Assembly: GCF_030272615.1 (NCBI RefSeq)
Contig: NC_081413.1
Span: forward strand, 330,543,302-330,607,301
DNA from: Cryptomeria japonica
Taxonomy: Eukaryota > Streptophyta > Pinopsida > Cupressales > Cupressaceae
Reading direction: 5' to 3'
Length of the DNA: 64,000 nucleotides
Made by a program: the position numbers and the translations under genes. Below, one piece after another: positions 22,257 through 33,039 of this stretch (its first letter is position 1; each line of letters opens with the position of its first letter). The notes beneath the pieces were generated by a model. That model worked only from the letters and a program-made list of their open reading frames with translations. It did no database searches and was not told the DNA's origin.

Positions 22257-25200
22257 TCACCTCAAAGTTTGTAACCGATTGGTTACAATCTGAAATATGT
22301 CTACCAAAACCAAATTTAAACTCTGCATGAATTTGTTGTTGTCATTTAAGGTTGCCTCAGTTTGTTGGATTGTTCTAGTGAGATGATGCATATGTTCTTC
22401 CGGTGATCTTTCTCCTTGAAGTAATGCCTTAGAGATCTCATTTCTCAGAGAGATAAGATTGTTCAGCTTGGGACCAAGTTTGTACTTAAGCTCTTTGAAA
22501 TTTGCCTTAATCCTTGCCTTCTCTTTCTCAAATTTCTCCAACTTTTCCTCAAAACCTTCTATTTCCTGCTCAATAACTGATATAGGTTCAGATGAACCAA
22601 TTATATTATCAGCTATGTCGTCTATCTCCTTCTATACTCTGCTTATTTCCTTTTCTATGTCTTTTGTCAACAGATGTGTCTTGCAAGTTTCTTTGTACAG
22701 CTCTTTATATTCCAAATTGTAGTATTAAGTGTCGGTAAAAGTGTGTTTATATGTTATGTGCACTTCTTTATTGTATCCTCAAATAATTTTTCCTTTTCCT
22801 TCTCAATTTTCTCTTTGAATGTGTCCTCATTTACCTTATCAACTGTTATTACATTGTCAGTAATGAATTTGGACAATGTGTCCAATTGACTTAAAGAATC
22901 CTTTACATGATCTATATTACATTTCGGTGCAATAAACTTAAGTATTAGTATTGTGTCATCAATTGCTTTGTAAGCCAATGCATTACAGTCAGTTATCTTC
23001 TTGATAGAGTCCAGGAGTACTTTTGTCACATTAGTAGGCTTGAATTCACTTAATGAAGTACTAGATGTCTGACCAACTGCCTTGATTACCTTTGTGCTTC
23101 CAACATTTGTAACCATTTTGCTTGTGTTATCCTCCAGTAGATCAGTCTGAGATTGCATTTCAACCAGTAAAGGTTTGGGTTTCTCATTGATTACCAGTTT
23201 CACTACCTCAATATGTACCTGTGCCTTTGTAGGTTTTTCTGTCAATTTCTCTGTGTGCACAACTATCGATATCTCAATTTCAGTAGGTTTCTCAGTGCCA
23301 ATCTCTATACCTTCAGTATTCATTCCAGTATCCAATGGTTGTCTAGTTTGTAATGTTTGCTCTATTTTCTCTGTTTGGATCTCAACCTCAACAGTCTATG
23401 TCAATTGTTCAGCAACGTTTCCACTGTCAGCAATTTTTTCCTTAACCTCTTTATTGTCCTTATCCACAACAATGTTCACTTCCTGAGTATCCACATTCAT
23501 GGTGAATAGAATTTCAGAATCAGGATTAGTGTCATCATGTGTGATACCTATATTGTCAGTAACCGGTGGAACATCAGTATGTACCGATACAGTATCCAAG
23601 GGTGGTGGTAAGTTGTCAGTTATTTTGATGTTTGGTATTCCACCAACTTTACCTTTCCCTTTGTCCTTATCCTTCTGATAAACTTTATATGTTTTCTTTG
23701 GCCTATTCAATTCTTCTTGTTTTTCTTTTTCAACAAAAAAGATATCCCATTTATCAACCGTTTCCTCTGCAATCTCATTTATTCTACTCGCCATCAAACT
23801 TACTTGCCGGTGACCACTAGCAAAAATGGATCTGTTAGCTTCACAAATCAGGTCATCAATCTCTTCCTTTGAGTTAACTAGATGTACAGCTAGAAGTTTT
23901 TCAACCTTAAGTTTCTTGTCCAATTCCATTACTGCAATCCTCTTTGCATCTAACCTTCTATATAATTCATTAGGTAAGTCATCCACAATTTCAATTAAGA
24001 CTTTCTTATATATATCCAAATGTAAGATAATACTATTTTCAATGTTTTCTTATCCTGAATCCTTCAATGTGTTATACAATTTTCTCACATTAACCAAATT
24101 ATTGTCATCAGTTATTTCATTTAATAAATTATCCAATGGTGCTATAACCTATTTCTATTTCTTCTTGGGAGTCATTTTCTTTGTCAATTGCCTTACTGCA
24201 TGTTGTTTCTTCCTTAAACTCCTTGTTCTCTAGGGTGGAGGAGAGGGTATCGGTGAAGGTTTTCTCTTCCTATCAACTCTTTTGAATTCAGTTGGTATCT
24301 CACTATCTGAAGATGTGCCAACTAGTGAAATGTATGCCTTTGGTTGCAGTCCTTCCAGTTCACTAGCTGATATACCAGTAATGTTCATAACATTTTCTTT
24401 TATTTCCTTTCCCTACTTAGAAGCATCTCTTATGTATTTCTCTCTTTTCTTCCTTTGCTTCATTGTTTTCATATTACTTTCAATTGTTTCAGCACTACCA
24501 AAAACTTCTTTTGTTGGTTCTCTAGGTGCATCTAATAAGGCTTTTGCATAAGTCTCAATTATGTTGAGATCTACCTCATAACCCATTTTTGTTACCCATA
24601 CAGTCCTAGGTAATACAGCTTCCATCTATGTTTCATCCTTGTTGATTACAAAACAGATTTCTTTATCATATTTATCCACTACACTCTGTCGTAGTCTTTC
24701 TCTAGTTTTCATTTTGGTTTGGAAAGCTTTGAAATATTCAGTTATATTGTTTTCCTTAGCAATACCCATGTTGGTGAAAGCTTCTTGCAATTGTTTGCCT
24801 ACCAGTATGTCATATCCAAAATCTTTTTGTCCAATACCGAGAATTTCTTTTGTGAAATGCAACATTAAGCACACCAAGAGATTACCAAAATGAAATGTTC
24901 CTTTCTTTTCTCCTTTTATATTTTTCAAGTTATCTATGAGTTCATCCTTCAGCCATTCACACACATCAATTTTTGCATTATTGTTGACCATTTCATAAGC
25001 ACTATTAATGCAAAGACTAGAAACTGAATTAAGTATGTTTGCATGTGTAGTCTTGTAACCTAAAATCATACTTATGAATCTCACATTGATATCCCTGATG
25101 TCATTTTCTCTTAGAGATCTACTATCAGATGTTGCTTTGGTTAAGGTCATGACTTTGTTGTTATGAACCTTCTTAGTTTTGTTTGGTCTGTTGTCGGTAG

Positions 25201-25633
25201 AGGGTAAACCTGCAACTGCCCTAATAGCTTGCCGTGTGAATTTGCAGACTAAATCTAACCAAAGAAATTCTCCATGTGCCCTACTTAGGACAATTCTCAC
25301 TACTTCCTCTGAAAATTCAAGGATGTTCAAAATTTCCACAAAACCTAAAGTCTGCAAAATCTTGTGCTCGGGTTTGACAATGCCATTTTCATCGCAAATT
25401 ATGGTTCTAAACATTTTTAACAACTCCTCAGAACCTAATTCCTCAATGTTGCAGTGAATATATATCCTAGGGTCTTCAACATAAGCTACACCTTTAAGAA
25501 TCTTTGAAAATGCACCTTTGGAATCATCTTGCTTAGCTACTTCAAGAATAATTTTGAGTACGGGCCTAGGGCATTTTATGTTTTCCACAATAGTAGGGTT
25601 TGCTATAAATTCAGGAGCAGAAGAAGAAGCCAT
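22257..25633 (-). pseudogene. C1 ORF2: unidentified long coding region in the place of pol
   Basis: Starts MASSSAPEFIANP at 25633 and stays in one frame to 22754 with only three disruptive stops (24626, 24413, 23396). A frameshift then leads to a last helical piece (22541-22257, MEKFEKEKARIKANFKELKY). The total is about 1,100 codons. Parts: an N-terminal 335-codon globular segment (GVAYVEDPRIYIHCNIEELG; RFISMILGYKTTHANILNSV; GEKKGTFHFGNLLVCLMLHF), a Lys-rich segment, a helical segment (MDIYKKVLIEIVDDLPNELY) and a Thr/Val/Asp-rich segment (23650-23340). C2 encodes clear homologues (GVVYVEDLREYIHC; GEKKGTFEYGNLLVYVMLYF). It shows no RT, integrase or protease motif. The position and helical nature recall the env-like ORF of SIRE elements or a transposon-associated plant gene, but I cannot assign it. 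Confidence 0.75.
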
Positions 25634-26119
25634 TTGAAAAATACCTTTAGCTACTTGATAATGTCTGAATGCTTGAAATAAATTGCTTCACACCTTTGCC
25701 TTGAATGGCTTCACTCAGATTTCGTGCTTTCTGCTAATTTGAATGCTCAGTGAATAAAAAATGAGGGAAAACTGATGATTTATAATGACTTTTCCTTCAA
25801 CAACCGCATTAAATGCTTGCCAGTTAACTAAAAATTTAACACATCTGTCAGTAGAGAAGAAATCTATCTTCTCACCATCAATCGAGGGTAATCTGCATGA
25901 TATTCAACTTGTTGCCATACCCCCAAGGGTTACTTCTCAGTTGGATGAAGAATATCCTACCGGTGGAGTAATACTCAGTTCTACCGGTGAAGAAATAGTC
26001 TCATCAACATTCTAATCCGTCTTCCTAATCCATTGTTTTGAAAATTCTTGCTTTACCCCATCTACCTTTTCTTTGCCTTTCAAACTGGGTCCTTTATTAT
26101 TCATTGGTGAAGTCTTTCT

Positions 26120-27045
26120 TCTACAAATTTTGCAATATGTCCAATTTTTTTACAAGCATAACAAGTCACATTATTCTTCTAAATAGCCTTTCCATATCCT
26201 ATGTCAGTTTGTGTTCTGCATTAATTAGATAAGTGCCCAAATCTTCCACAAACATAACATTTCACATTCATTATGTAGTTTTCTGAATTATGACCAATTT
26301 TGTTGCATTTGGAACATTGATCGGTGGGTGCATTGATTTTCTGATTGTTTCTGAATCTACACTAATTTTCTCTATGACCATACTTGTTACAGTTAAAACA
26401 TTTCCCATTAAATTTGTAAGCATTAGGTTGTCTTACAAGTTTACTGTGAATGATTATTTGTAGTACCGAAACTTTCTCCAACTTCAAATCCAAGTCCATT
26501 TGTATCTCCATTAGGTTTTTGACTTTTTAGCATGTTATCAAATTCCTCTAAACTTTTCTTGAATTTCTCTTTGTGTTGATTTGCAATAGCCAACTCATTT
26601 TCTAAAATTCTCATTTGTCTCATGAGTTCAGTTTTATCATGTTGCATGTGAATCAGATCTATCTTCAACATATCATTTTCATGACTAAGTCTTAGATTTT
26701 CACTTCTAGCATCATTGAGTCTCCTAGTCAAGTCATCTTCATTCTTCTTTCTATCTTCAATGTCTTTACAAAATCTCATAATCATATCTTGCATTTCATT
26801 CCTCGTAGTATTGTTTTCTTGTCTCAACTTGTTCACAAGTTCATTAAGAGTTTCCTTTTCATCATTATCATTTTGCATCTTCTCATGAAGCTCTTTTATT
26901 TCTAGCTATAGTAAGATTCTCCTGAATTCCTTGAATGAATTCTTGTGCAGTCCTTAGATCATCTTCAAGTTTGATATTCTTCAACTTTTCTACATCATAG
27001 TCTACAAGAGCTCCTTCCAACTATTTTCTTAAGTTCTCCATCTGT
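26120..27045 (-). pseudogene. C1 ORF1: coiled-coil plus four CCHC knuckles (gag-like)
   Basis: Begins about 55 bp after the primer site (MENLRK, then a stop, LEGALVDYDVEKLKNIKLEDD). A long coiled coil follows (26878-26441; NELVNKLRQENNTTRNEMQD, NLRLSHENDMLKIDLIH). Four successive zinc knuckles lie at 26440-26120: CFNCNKYGHRENxC, CSKCNKIGHNSENY, CYVCGRFGHLSNxC and CYACKKIGHIAKF. Two have lost the last Cys and two have a stop before it. The usual Copia gag core (UBN2-like) is not visible, so this is a reduced gag or RNA-binding protein. Four tandem knuckles are more than most Copia gags have. Confidence 0.8.
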
Positions 27046-27098
27046 ACCGGTTTCAAAATTTTCCTCAAGCTGTTAGGCCTTTGAAAATAGAGGACCAA

Positions 27099-27110
27099 TC
27101 TCTGATACCA
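27099..27110 (-). promoter_or_regulatory. C1 primer-binding site (initiator Met tRNA type)
   Basis: Minus-strand TGGTATCAGAGA two bases after the 5' LTR; 11 of 12 bases match the standard plant initiator-Met site. It fixes the element's orientation. Confidence 0.9.
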
Positions 27111-27112
27111 AT

Positions 27113-27911
27113 TGTTAGCATTAATGATAGTCCCAAAGATACTGAGAGGGGGGGGGGGGGGGGGGGGTGAATTAGTATCTAACCGGTTTGTAGAATATTT
27201 AACCTTATTAAGAACTTTGCATTCCAAAACAGTGTACCGGTAAATAAGAATTAATGCAGTAAACAAGAATAGTAAAGACAACATAGAAAACACACCATAA
27301 CACAAGATGATTAATGAGGAAAACCGGTGTGGGAAAAACCTCGGTGGGATTTGTGACCCAGAATATTTACTCACTGGCCAATGAATAAATATTACTTACA
27401 ATGAGGGGCCTACACATGCAGGAAGACCAACTACCTAGAGCTCACTGCTCAATAAGAGTCACACTGACTACAAAAGTGAATTATAAAATCCAATGCAATG
27501 TACTACTTCAAAGTAGCATCAACTATGTCAGGTTCAGTACCGGTTTAAGCTCATTCTATAACCAAAACCTTTGTTGTCAACTATATCACCTTATACATAA
27601 TTCACAACTCTACTCTTACACAAAATGACCTATAAGATCTCATACATATATATGAGTCTTTTACAATATGCCTTGTCGGCTTTACAAAAGATAATTACAA
27701 TTAAATACAATAAACAAAAGTTTATTCCCTGTCGGCTGGGGTGTCGGTATGCATTGTTACCACTGTCAGTGAAGTGTCTGTCGGTGTATGTAGATGTCTA
27801 TGTTGGTGTTGGTGCCTGCCGGTGGCTTTACCAGATGAGTGTCAGAAGGTTGCCAGATGGTTGCCATCAATGACAACACCATCATTCTCATAAGAGTGTA
27901 GAATGCCAACG
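27113..27911 (-). repeat. C1 5' LTR
   Basis: 799 bp, pairs with 21246-22051. Its outermost base is changed (CA to CG on the plus strand). It carries a 20-base G run at 27148-27167. The open frames at 27401-27873 and the minus frame at 27021-27374 are LTR readings, not genes. Confidence 0.92.
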
Positions 27912-29266
27912 GAACCTATGTAAATATATTTCCCTTTTGATAAAAAACATTTCTTTTACAATACATTATAAATAAAATTTATAAATATTGCCCCCAAAAT
28001 AGGAGAATATAATAATTTACTTTTTGCAAAGTAATTCCGTGAATGATAAAAGATTAAAGTAAAATATTATTTTTTAAAACTTTGGGTAGAAAATACTTCC
28101 TTAATATGTACCCAATAGATATAATTTTCTCCTATCTCCAATGGCAAAAATAAAAATAAAATTCAATACCTTCATAGTGGATTGTCATCAAAGTAACATA
28201 TGTCATTGGGGAAGCATTATTTTTGTTGCACCGATCTCCCGATGAAAAAGAGCTAAAATGCAAATACCTCCATCGGGGTATTGCTGGAATTTCCACCTGT
28301 TCAGGCCGTCACTTTCAAATCTGAGATATTTATGGGCTCCCGGGCACTTTGAAAACAATAAAAATATCATAAAAAGGCCCTCCAAGGTGAGATATATGGT
28401 CACGACAATCATTTTAAGACTAAAAACATCATTAATCACTCATATCCAGCTCCAAAAGATGGCCTGAACTGCAAAAATGTGAATGCATTTTTTGTTGTTG
28501 TTGTTGTTTATTATCTTCAACTAATCTTTATGAGCTAATTTTAATTCTTTTTGAAATAAACTCATTATTTCTTTTTCGTGTAGGTAACAAGACTATAATT
28601 CATGTTAGTTAAAAATATCATATAAACCTTTGTTACCTTGCAACATAAATAAATTAAATAAATAACATTATAATATTAATTGAAGCAAAAATATAATATC
28701 CAAAGCTAAACACTTCAAATTAATATTATACTTTTTAGGAAAATTAAAATAAATTATAAATAAAATGGATTTCGTAAAAATATCAAACGAAACCATGAGG
28801 CTTTAAGATTTTGCATGTTATCATATAATGATATAGGCATGATCCAATCAATGTAATGTTCTTGCAAGAGAAAATTATTAATATCCAAATGCACTCATTT
28901 TGATAAAAAAAAAATTTAAATGTATACTTTAAATTCAAGAAAAGAGCATTTGAGTTAGCTTTATAAAACATATCAAATGATACTGTTTGAATCTGAAATT
29001 TGAAACGAAGGTACTTGGATATACACAAAATACAAAAGAATAATTAGTTTGACATAATAATGTTTAGATGGAAACAAATTATAGTTCAGAATGGCATACC
29101 TGAAAATTCAACTTTTGAATACATATACATACCTGGAAATTGACCTCTTAACATGTTCATAGGTTTTCAAGAGCTGATCATAGGTAATGCATACAATTGC
29201 ATTGAGAAATCTGCTTTTTGGAATGAATCTATAACTCTAAAATCTTCAAATTTTAGGGTTCCAACA

Positions 29267-29980
29267 GATTGGACAAGTTGAATATGCATGTAATGATTCA
29301 GTTAATAGAAGTATAGGGAGAAGCCCTTTGAAGTTGTGTATGGCTTACATCCTAGAGGGGTACTTGAACTTAGAGACCTTGGAGGTATGGAAAGAAGGAG
29401 TGCTCAGGGAGAGGACTTTTCCATCACTATGAAGGAATTCCATGATCAAGTCAAGACTTCACTTAACAAAAGTTTAGGAAAATACAAACTCAAGGTAGAT
29501 GTTAAGAGAAGGGATGTTCAGTTTCAAGTAGGAGATTTTGTAATGGCCTACTTAAGGAAGGAAAGGTTTCCCAAGGGCCAACCCTCTAAGCTTCTCATGA
29601 AGAAGATAGGACCTCTCTGGGTGGTTCATAAATTTGGTAACAATGCTTATGAGGTTGAACTTCCACCAGATTTAGGGATCTCTCCCATTTTTAATGTATG
29701 TGATTTGATAGCCTTCAAGGGTCCTATACCTGATGCAGCGCCTAGTTCATCTCTTGTGGAAGAGGATGTAGACTGGGTGAAGTATTTTCCATTGGGAAAA
29801 CCATTGGACCTGGATCGTATCCTTGATTCTAAAGTGATCAAACAAACCAAAAGAGGGGTCTACAAGGACTACTTGGTCAAGTGGAAGGACCTTCTTGAGT
29901 CTGAAGCAACTTGGATGTTTGAAAGTGATATCATCAAGCCTGGCACCTTAGTCACCTGGTTGGAAACTCAAGGGACTTGA
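29267..29980 (+). pseudogene. G1 integrase C-terminus with chromodomain
   Basis: Resumes the integrase frame after X1 (GQVEYACNDSVNRSIGRSP-type, then YGLHPRGVLELRDLG). Visible: DVKRRDVQFQVGDFVMAYL; the GPF/Y-like module KIGPLWVVHKFGNNAYEVEL and LGISPIFNVCDL; then a chromodomain, RILDSKVIKQTKRGVYKDYL, VKWKDLLESEATWMFESD. A TGA closes it at 29978-29980. The chromodomain is the chromovirus hallmark and is thought to steer integration to heterochromatin. This 214-codon stretch is intact although the element is dead. Confidence 0.9.
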
Positions 29981-29992
29981 GTTTTCTTATCC

Positions 29993-30001
29993 AGGGGAGT
30001 A
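29993..30001 (+). promoter_or_regulatory. G1 polypurine tract
   Basis: AGGGGAGTA directly before the 3' LTR; G2 has the near-identical GGGGAGTA before its LTR at 51783. Confidence 0.75.
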
Positions 30002-31558
30002 TGGTGTTGGGGCACTCACATGTGTGCTAGCATCTCTCCAACGTGTGTTTGAATGCAACATGATGTGTTGCCTTGAAGGTTTCTTGTATAGGTCCTAAAT
30101 GGATCTGGTAATGCTATCGATGCTATGTAATAGGCCCTAAGGCTCCAAGCTGTGTACCGTGTCAAAATTCCTTGTATGGGAATTTTATTTATTTTTTTGG
30201 TATCTAGGGGTCCTAGAGATATTGTGTGTCCACTTTGTAACCTTTGGTATGAAGGCAAGTGAGTGATGTAATAATTTGTCAAAAGTTGTTATGTTTTCAT
30301 AGGCAATTTAGCAAATATTTGAGTTGTGGTTGCCCAATGGCTAGTTGGTTCCATTTATATGTTGGGAGGCGGTTGGAAGGATTACTTGGCCTTATTTAAG
30401 CCTGAGGAATGATTCCCAAAGGTTAGATTGAGACTTTGAATGAAATTTGTGCTTCCTACAATTTTGAAACTATCATTTTTAATGTGTTTTCTTGTGTTCT
30501 TGGCTTTGGTATGGATTTGTATAGACTTCTAGAAGGGAAAATGTCTTGAATAAGTTATAGAATAGAATCACCTTTCATTTGATTTAGGTTTGAGGTATTG
30601 AAGCTCTGTGGTTGAGGAGTAATTGAATTTTCTTTCTCGCTCCCTGGTAGAAACCCCAAAATCAGGGTTTGGATGCAAAAGGAGCTATCATTCAATATTC
30701 CTCAATGGGAATGGTTTGAAACCCTGGGGAGTGTTGGATTACCATGTATACTAGATGATTTTGTTGGTTTGGGGATTAGAAGATCTCACCTTGCACTTTT
30801 GGAGTGATGCCCTAGACTTGACATTACCCATGTGGCAAGTCTGTGCAATGAAGGATTGATTGAATCCTTGGAGAAGTGGACAAAAAGGTGGTCAAAACTT
30901 GCATGGAGGGGACCCTTAGACATGTACAGACCCTCTCTAAGAGCCCTAACTTCATTCCCATTTGACTGGTGAAGGTTTTTGAGACCTAAAACCCTATACT
31001 GGCTAACTAGGCTAAAATAGGCACAATAGGGTTTGAACACTTGCACTCAAAACCCAGATGCAGAAGTTTGAATCCTTTAGAGGGCCCAAAAGGGTATTTT
31101 AATAAAATGTTTTTAGGGGATTGTTCAGAGAGTTTGGTAGATAAAGTGGAAAAAGTCCAAATGGAGGCGTACTTGCTTGTAGCCTATTTTCCTAGGTCAC
31201 TAAGAACAAAAGGCACAAAAGGTTTGTAAAAATAGACCAAAGAGGTCTAAGTCAATGAAAATACCTTTTCAAACATATTAAAACACCCACACATGAAAAA
31301 TTTCACCATTTGAGAAAAAGGTCTTGTTGGCAAAGGGCTTGGGGTTGTGAGGTTTCTTGGTTTAGGGGTTGAGTACATAAGAGTAGGAGTCTCCTTGAGA
31401 AACCAAGTTGTCCTGAGTGGATTGATCCTTGGAAAGGATCAAGGACAAGCTTAAGAACCTTTGGAAGGTTGGAGATATTGGACCATTGGATGGTGTCGAG
31501 TGTTAACCCATAAAAGAAGACAAAAAAATTGCTCGTTAACACCAAACCCTCTACATCA
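30002..31558 (+). repeat. G1 3' LTR
   Basis: 1557 bp, TGGTGTTGGGGCACTC...CTCTACATCA, matching 13439-14998. It is followed by the target duplication TACCA and the resumed T1 antisense PMD region. Confidence 0.92.
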
Positions 31559-31563
31559 TACCA

Positions 31564-32815
31564 TCCCTCCCCCTACCTCTCCCTCTCCTCCCCCTCCCTC
31601 TTCCTCCATCATCACCACCCCAACCAATCCATCATCACCTCATCCTCTATCATGGTTTCCCCTCATCATACTCATCACCTGAACTAGGTGTTGGTTCAAC
31701 AGGACCTATCAATCTAAGAAAGGGATGCTCTGCAAAGTACCAAGCACAATCTGCCATCATCCCTGCATCTAGTAAGTGTGGTCATAAATCATATGCAAGA
31801 TGAGGCATGGCAATAAACTTATCATAGGAAATATCAATAAAAATGGATGGTCCCCACTCTACTCTATCTTTGTATGTCTGAGCATACAGGGCCATACCCT
31901 ACAACATCCCCTAAATCCATCCAAACTGTCTATAAATTCATGCAATCAACTAACGCTTCATCATATAAGAAAAATTCAACTGATCAAATATCAACTATGA
32001 AAAATAATAGGCAGGTCCCAAGCATCATATATCCATGGCTCGCTGGCCACATAAGGCCTCAATGTCACAGTATCCATGGTATTTAGGACATATCTCCAGT
32101 ACTCTATCTTACCAAGCTTAGGCTGGATGAGAATACCACTATACGCATAGATGTAGGGATTCCCATCACCCTGTACTCGATCATGTATTGGCCATGTACC
32201 AACAATGTGCTCCCAACACTATATCTATAGCAATGTCACACCACCAAATAAACTTTCTATCCCATCATTAAAATCTATCATAGATCATGGTATAAGTGTG
32301 AAAGCATACACACTCCCCAAGCATATCGAGTTTGGTGCTCCATCACATCCTCCAAATGCAGCCCCATCCAACTAAAAGGCCACACGATCTCCTATTAGGA
32401 CAAATAAAACCACCAATCAAACCAGCTAATACTGAGGGTAGTGGCTCATAACACATCAACATGTCCTCCCATTGAACCTCTAAGCCATCAATCATATCAT
32501 CCTCAAATACTCTTTGCAATGCTATTGTCCCACCCTTCTCATCTTGACTATACTATACAAGCTCTTCGGTAATTGGGATGCGTAGAATACTATACACATC
32601 CTCCAAGGTCACACTAATCTCGCTAGTTGGAAGGTGAAAAGATTTGTGGTCATTATGCCACCTCTCTACGCGTGTTGTCAATAATCTCCTATTTATCCTA
32701 TTCTCAAGCATATATAGGAGGTACCTCAAACCACATGCATCTATATGTCTAATCACTATAGCATCTAAATCAAGTATCAAGTGCCTCATCGAAGGAAATC
32801 ACTCTTGACACTGAA
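31564..32815 (-). pseudogene. T1 antisense PMD gene, N-terminal (PMD) part
   Basis: Minus-strand frame from 32789: LDLDAIVIRHIDACGLRYLL, then LLTTRVERWHNDHKSFHLPT and ISVTLEDVYSILRIPI. These are the core of the plant mobile domain (ERW...FHLP...TLEDV..LL.LP). After a stop, GGTIALQRVFEDDM, LMCYEPLPSVLAGLIGGFI and PNRRSCGLLVGWG continue the domain. T0 sequence at 3108-3165 aligns with 32366-32405 here (CCCCATCCAACTA...ATCTCCTAT). Stops and frameshifts break it, and G1 splits it from its C-terminal part at 12780-13433. It is transcribed, if at all, against the element. Confidence 0.78.
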
Positions 32816-33039
32816 GTACATCTAAATCCTCCTAAATAATCAAACATTATTGTCTAAGTCAATCACTGACTAAGGTTACGTCAATCCTAAACATAAGTAA
32901 TGTCACACTATTGCCTATCCTATCTTCTCTTCTAAGACTAGATCAATCTCCTTGAGCTTCTATCAGTTGAAAACCATCAACCATGGAATCAACTTATCAA
33001 ATTATCCAAAAATCATGTAATTGCATCAATAAATTGGCT

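Larger units (their letters stand above)
21246..27911 (-). mobile_element. C1: complete but pol-less SIRE/Copia-like LTR element
   Basis: LTRs at 27113-27911 (5') and 21246-22051 (3'), with target duplication GAACC at 21241-21245 and 27912-27916. On the minus strand the order is LTR, primer-binding site, short gag-like gene, a long unidentified frame, polypurine tract, LTR. The 5.06-kb internal region has no protease, integrase, RT or RNase H that I can see. It would therefore depend on another element for movement. C2 has the same plan, so the pol-less structure is a family trait or a shared ancestral deletion. It is inserted in X1. Confidence 0.9.
18825..29266. mobile_element. X1: non-coding LTR-type insertion in G1 integrase, itself split by C1
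   Basis: Starts TGTTGGTTCCCAAAAC and ends TTTTAGGGTTCCAACA, giving inverted ends TGTTGG/CCAACA. The 5-bp target duplication GATTG is at 18820-18824 and 29267-29271. With C1 and its duplication removed, the unit is about 3.77 kb. I see no internal LTR pair, no primer site, no polypurine tract and no coding region. It is best read as a very long solo LTR, or else as a non-autonomous element. The sequence is AT-rich. The open frames at 18749-19006 (across the junction), 19575-19889 and 28783-29028 have no recognisable content. Confidence 0.7.
13439..31558 (+). mobile_element. G1: chromovirus-type Ty3/gypsy element with both LTRs, interrupted by X1
   Basis: Both LTRs are present and the 5-bp target duplication TACCA is at 13434-13438 and 31559-31563, so the boundaries are secure. 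Gene order is gag, protease, RT, RNase H, integrase, chromodomain. X1 (18825-29266) sits in integrase. Without X1 the element is about 7.7 kb, a usual length. Pol resembles chromoviruses (SFHGLASFYRRF-type, VADALSRR). G1 is inactive: RT lacks its catalytic Asp pair, integrase has lost catalytic residues, and gag has stops. Confidence 0.92.

Noticed and set aside
22459..22889. Plus-strand Ser/Phe-rich open frames
   Set aside because: Antisense shadows of C1 ORF2.
27099..27110. Possible tRNA gene because of tRNA-like TGGTATCAGAG sequences (also 15002, 47056, 39645)
   Set aside because: These are retroelement primer-binding sites next to LTR ends; no cloverleaf surrounds them.
27021..27374. 117-codon minus-strand open frame with a poly-Pro run and a hydrophobic stretch
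   Set aside because: Translation of the C1 LTR G/C tract and primer-site region; the same frame recurs in each LTR copy (21254-21514, 39622-39885).
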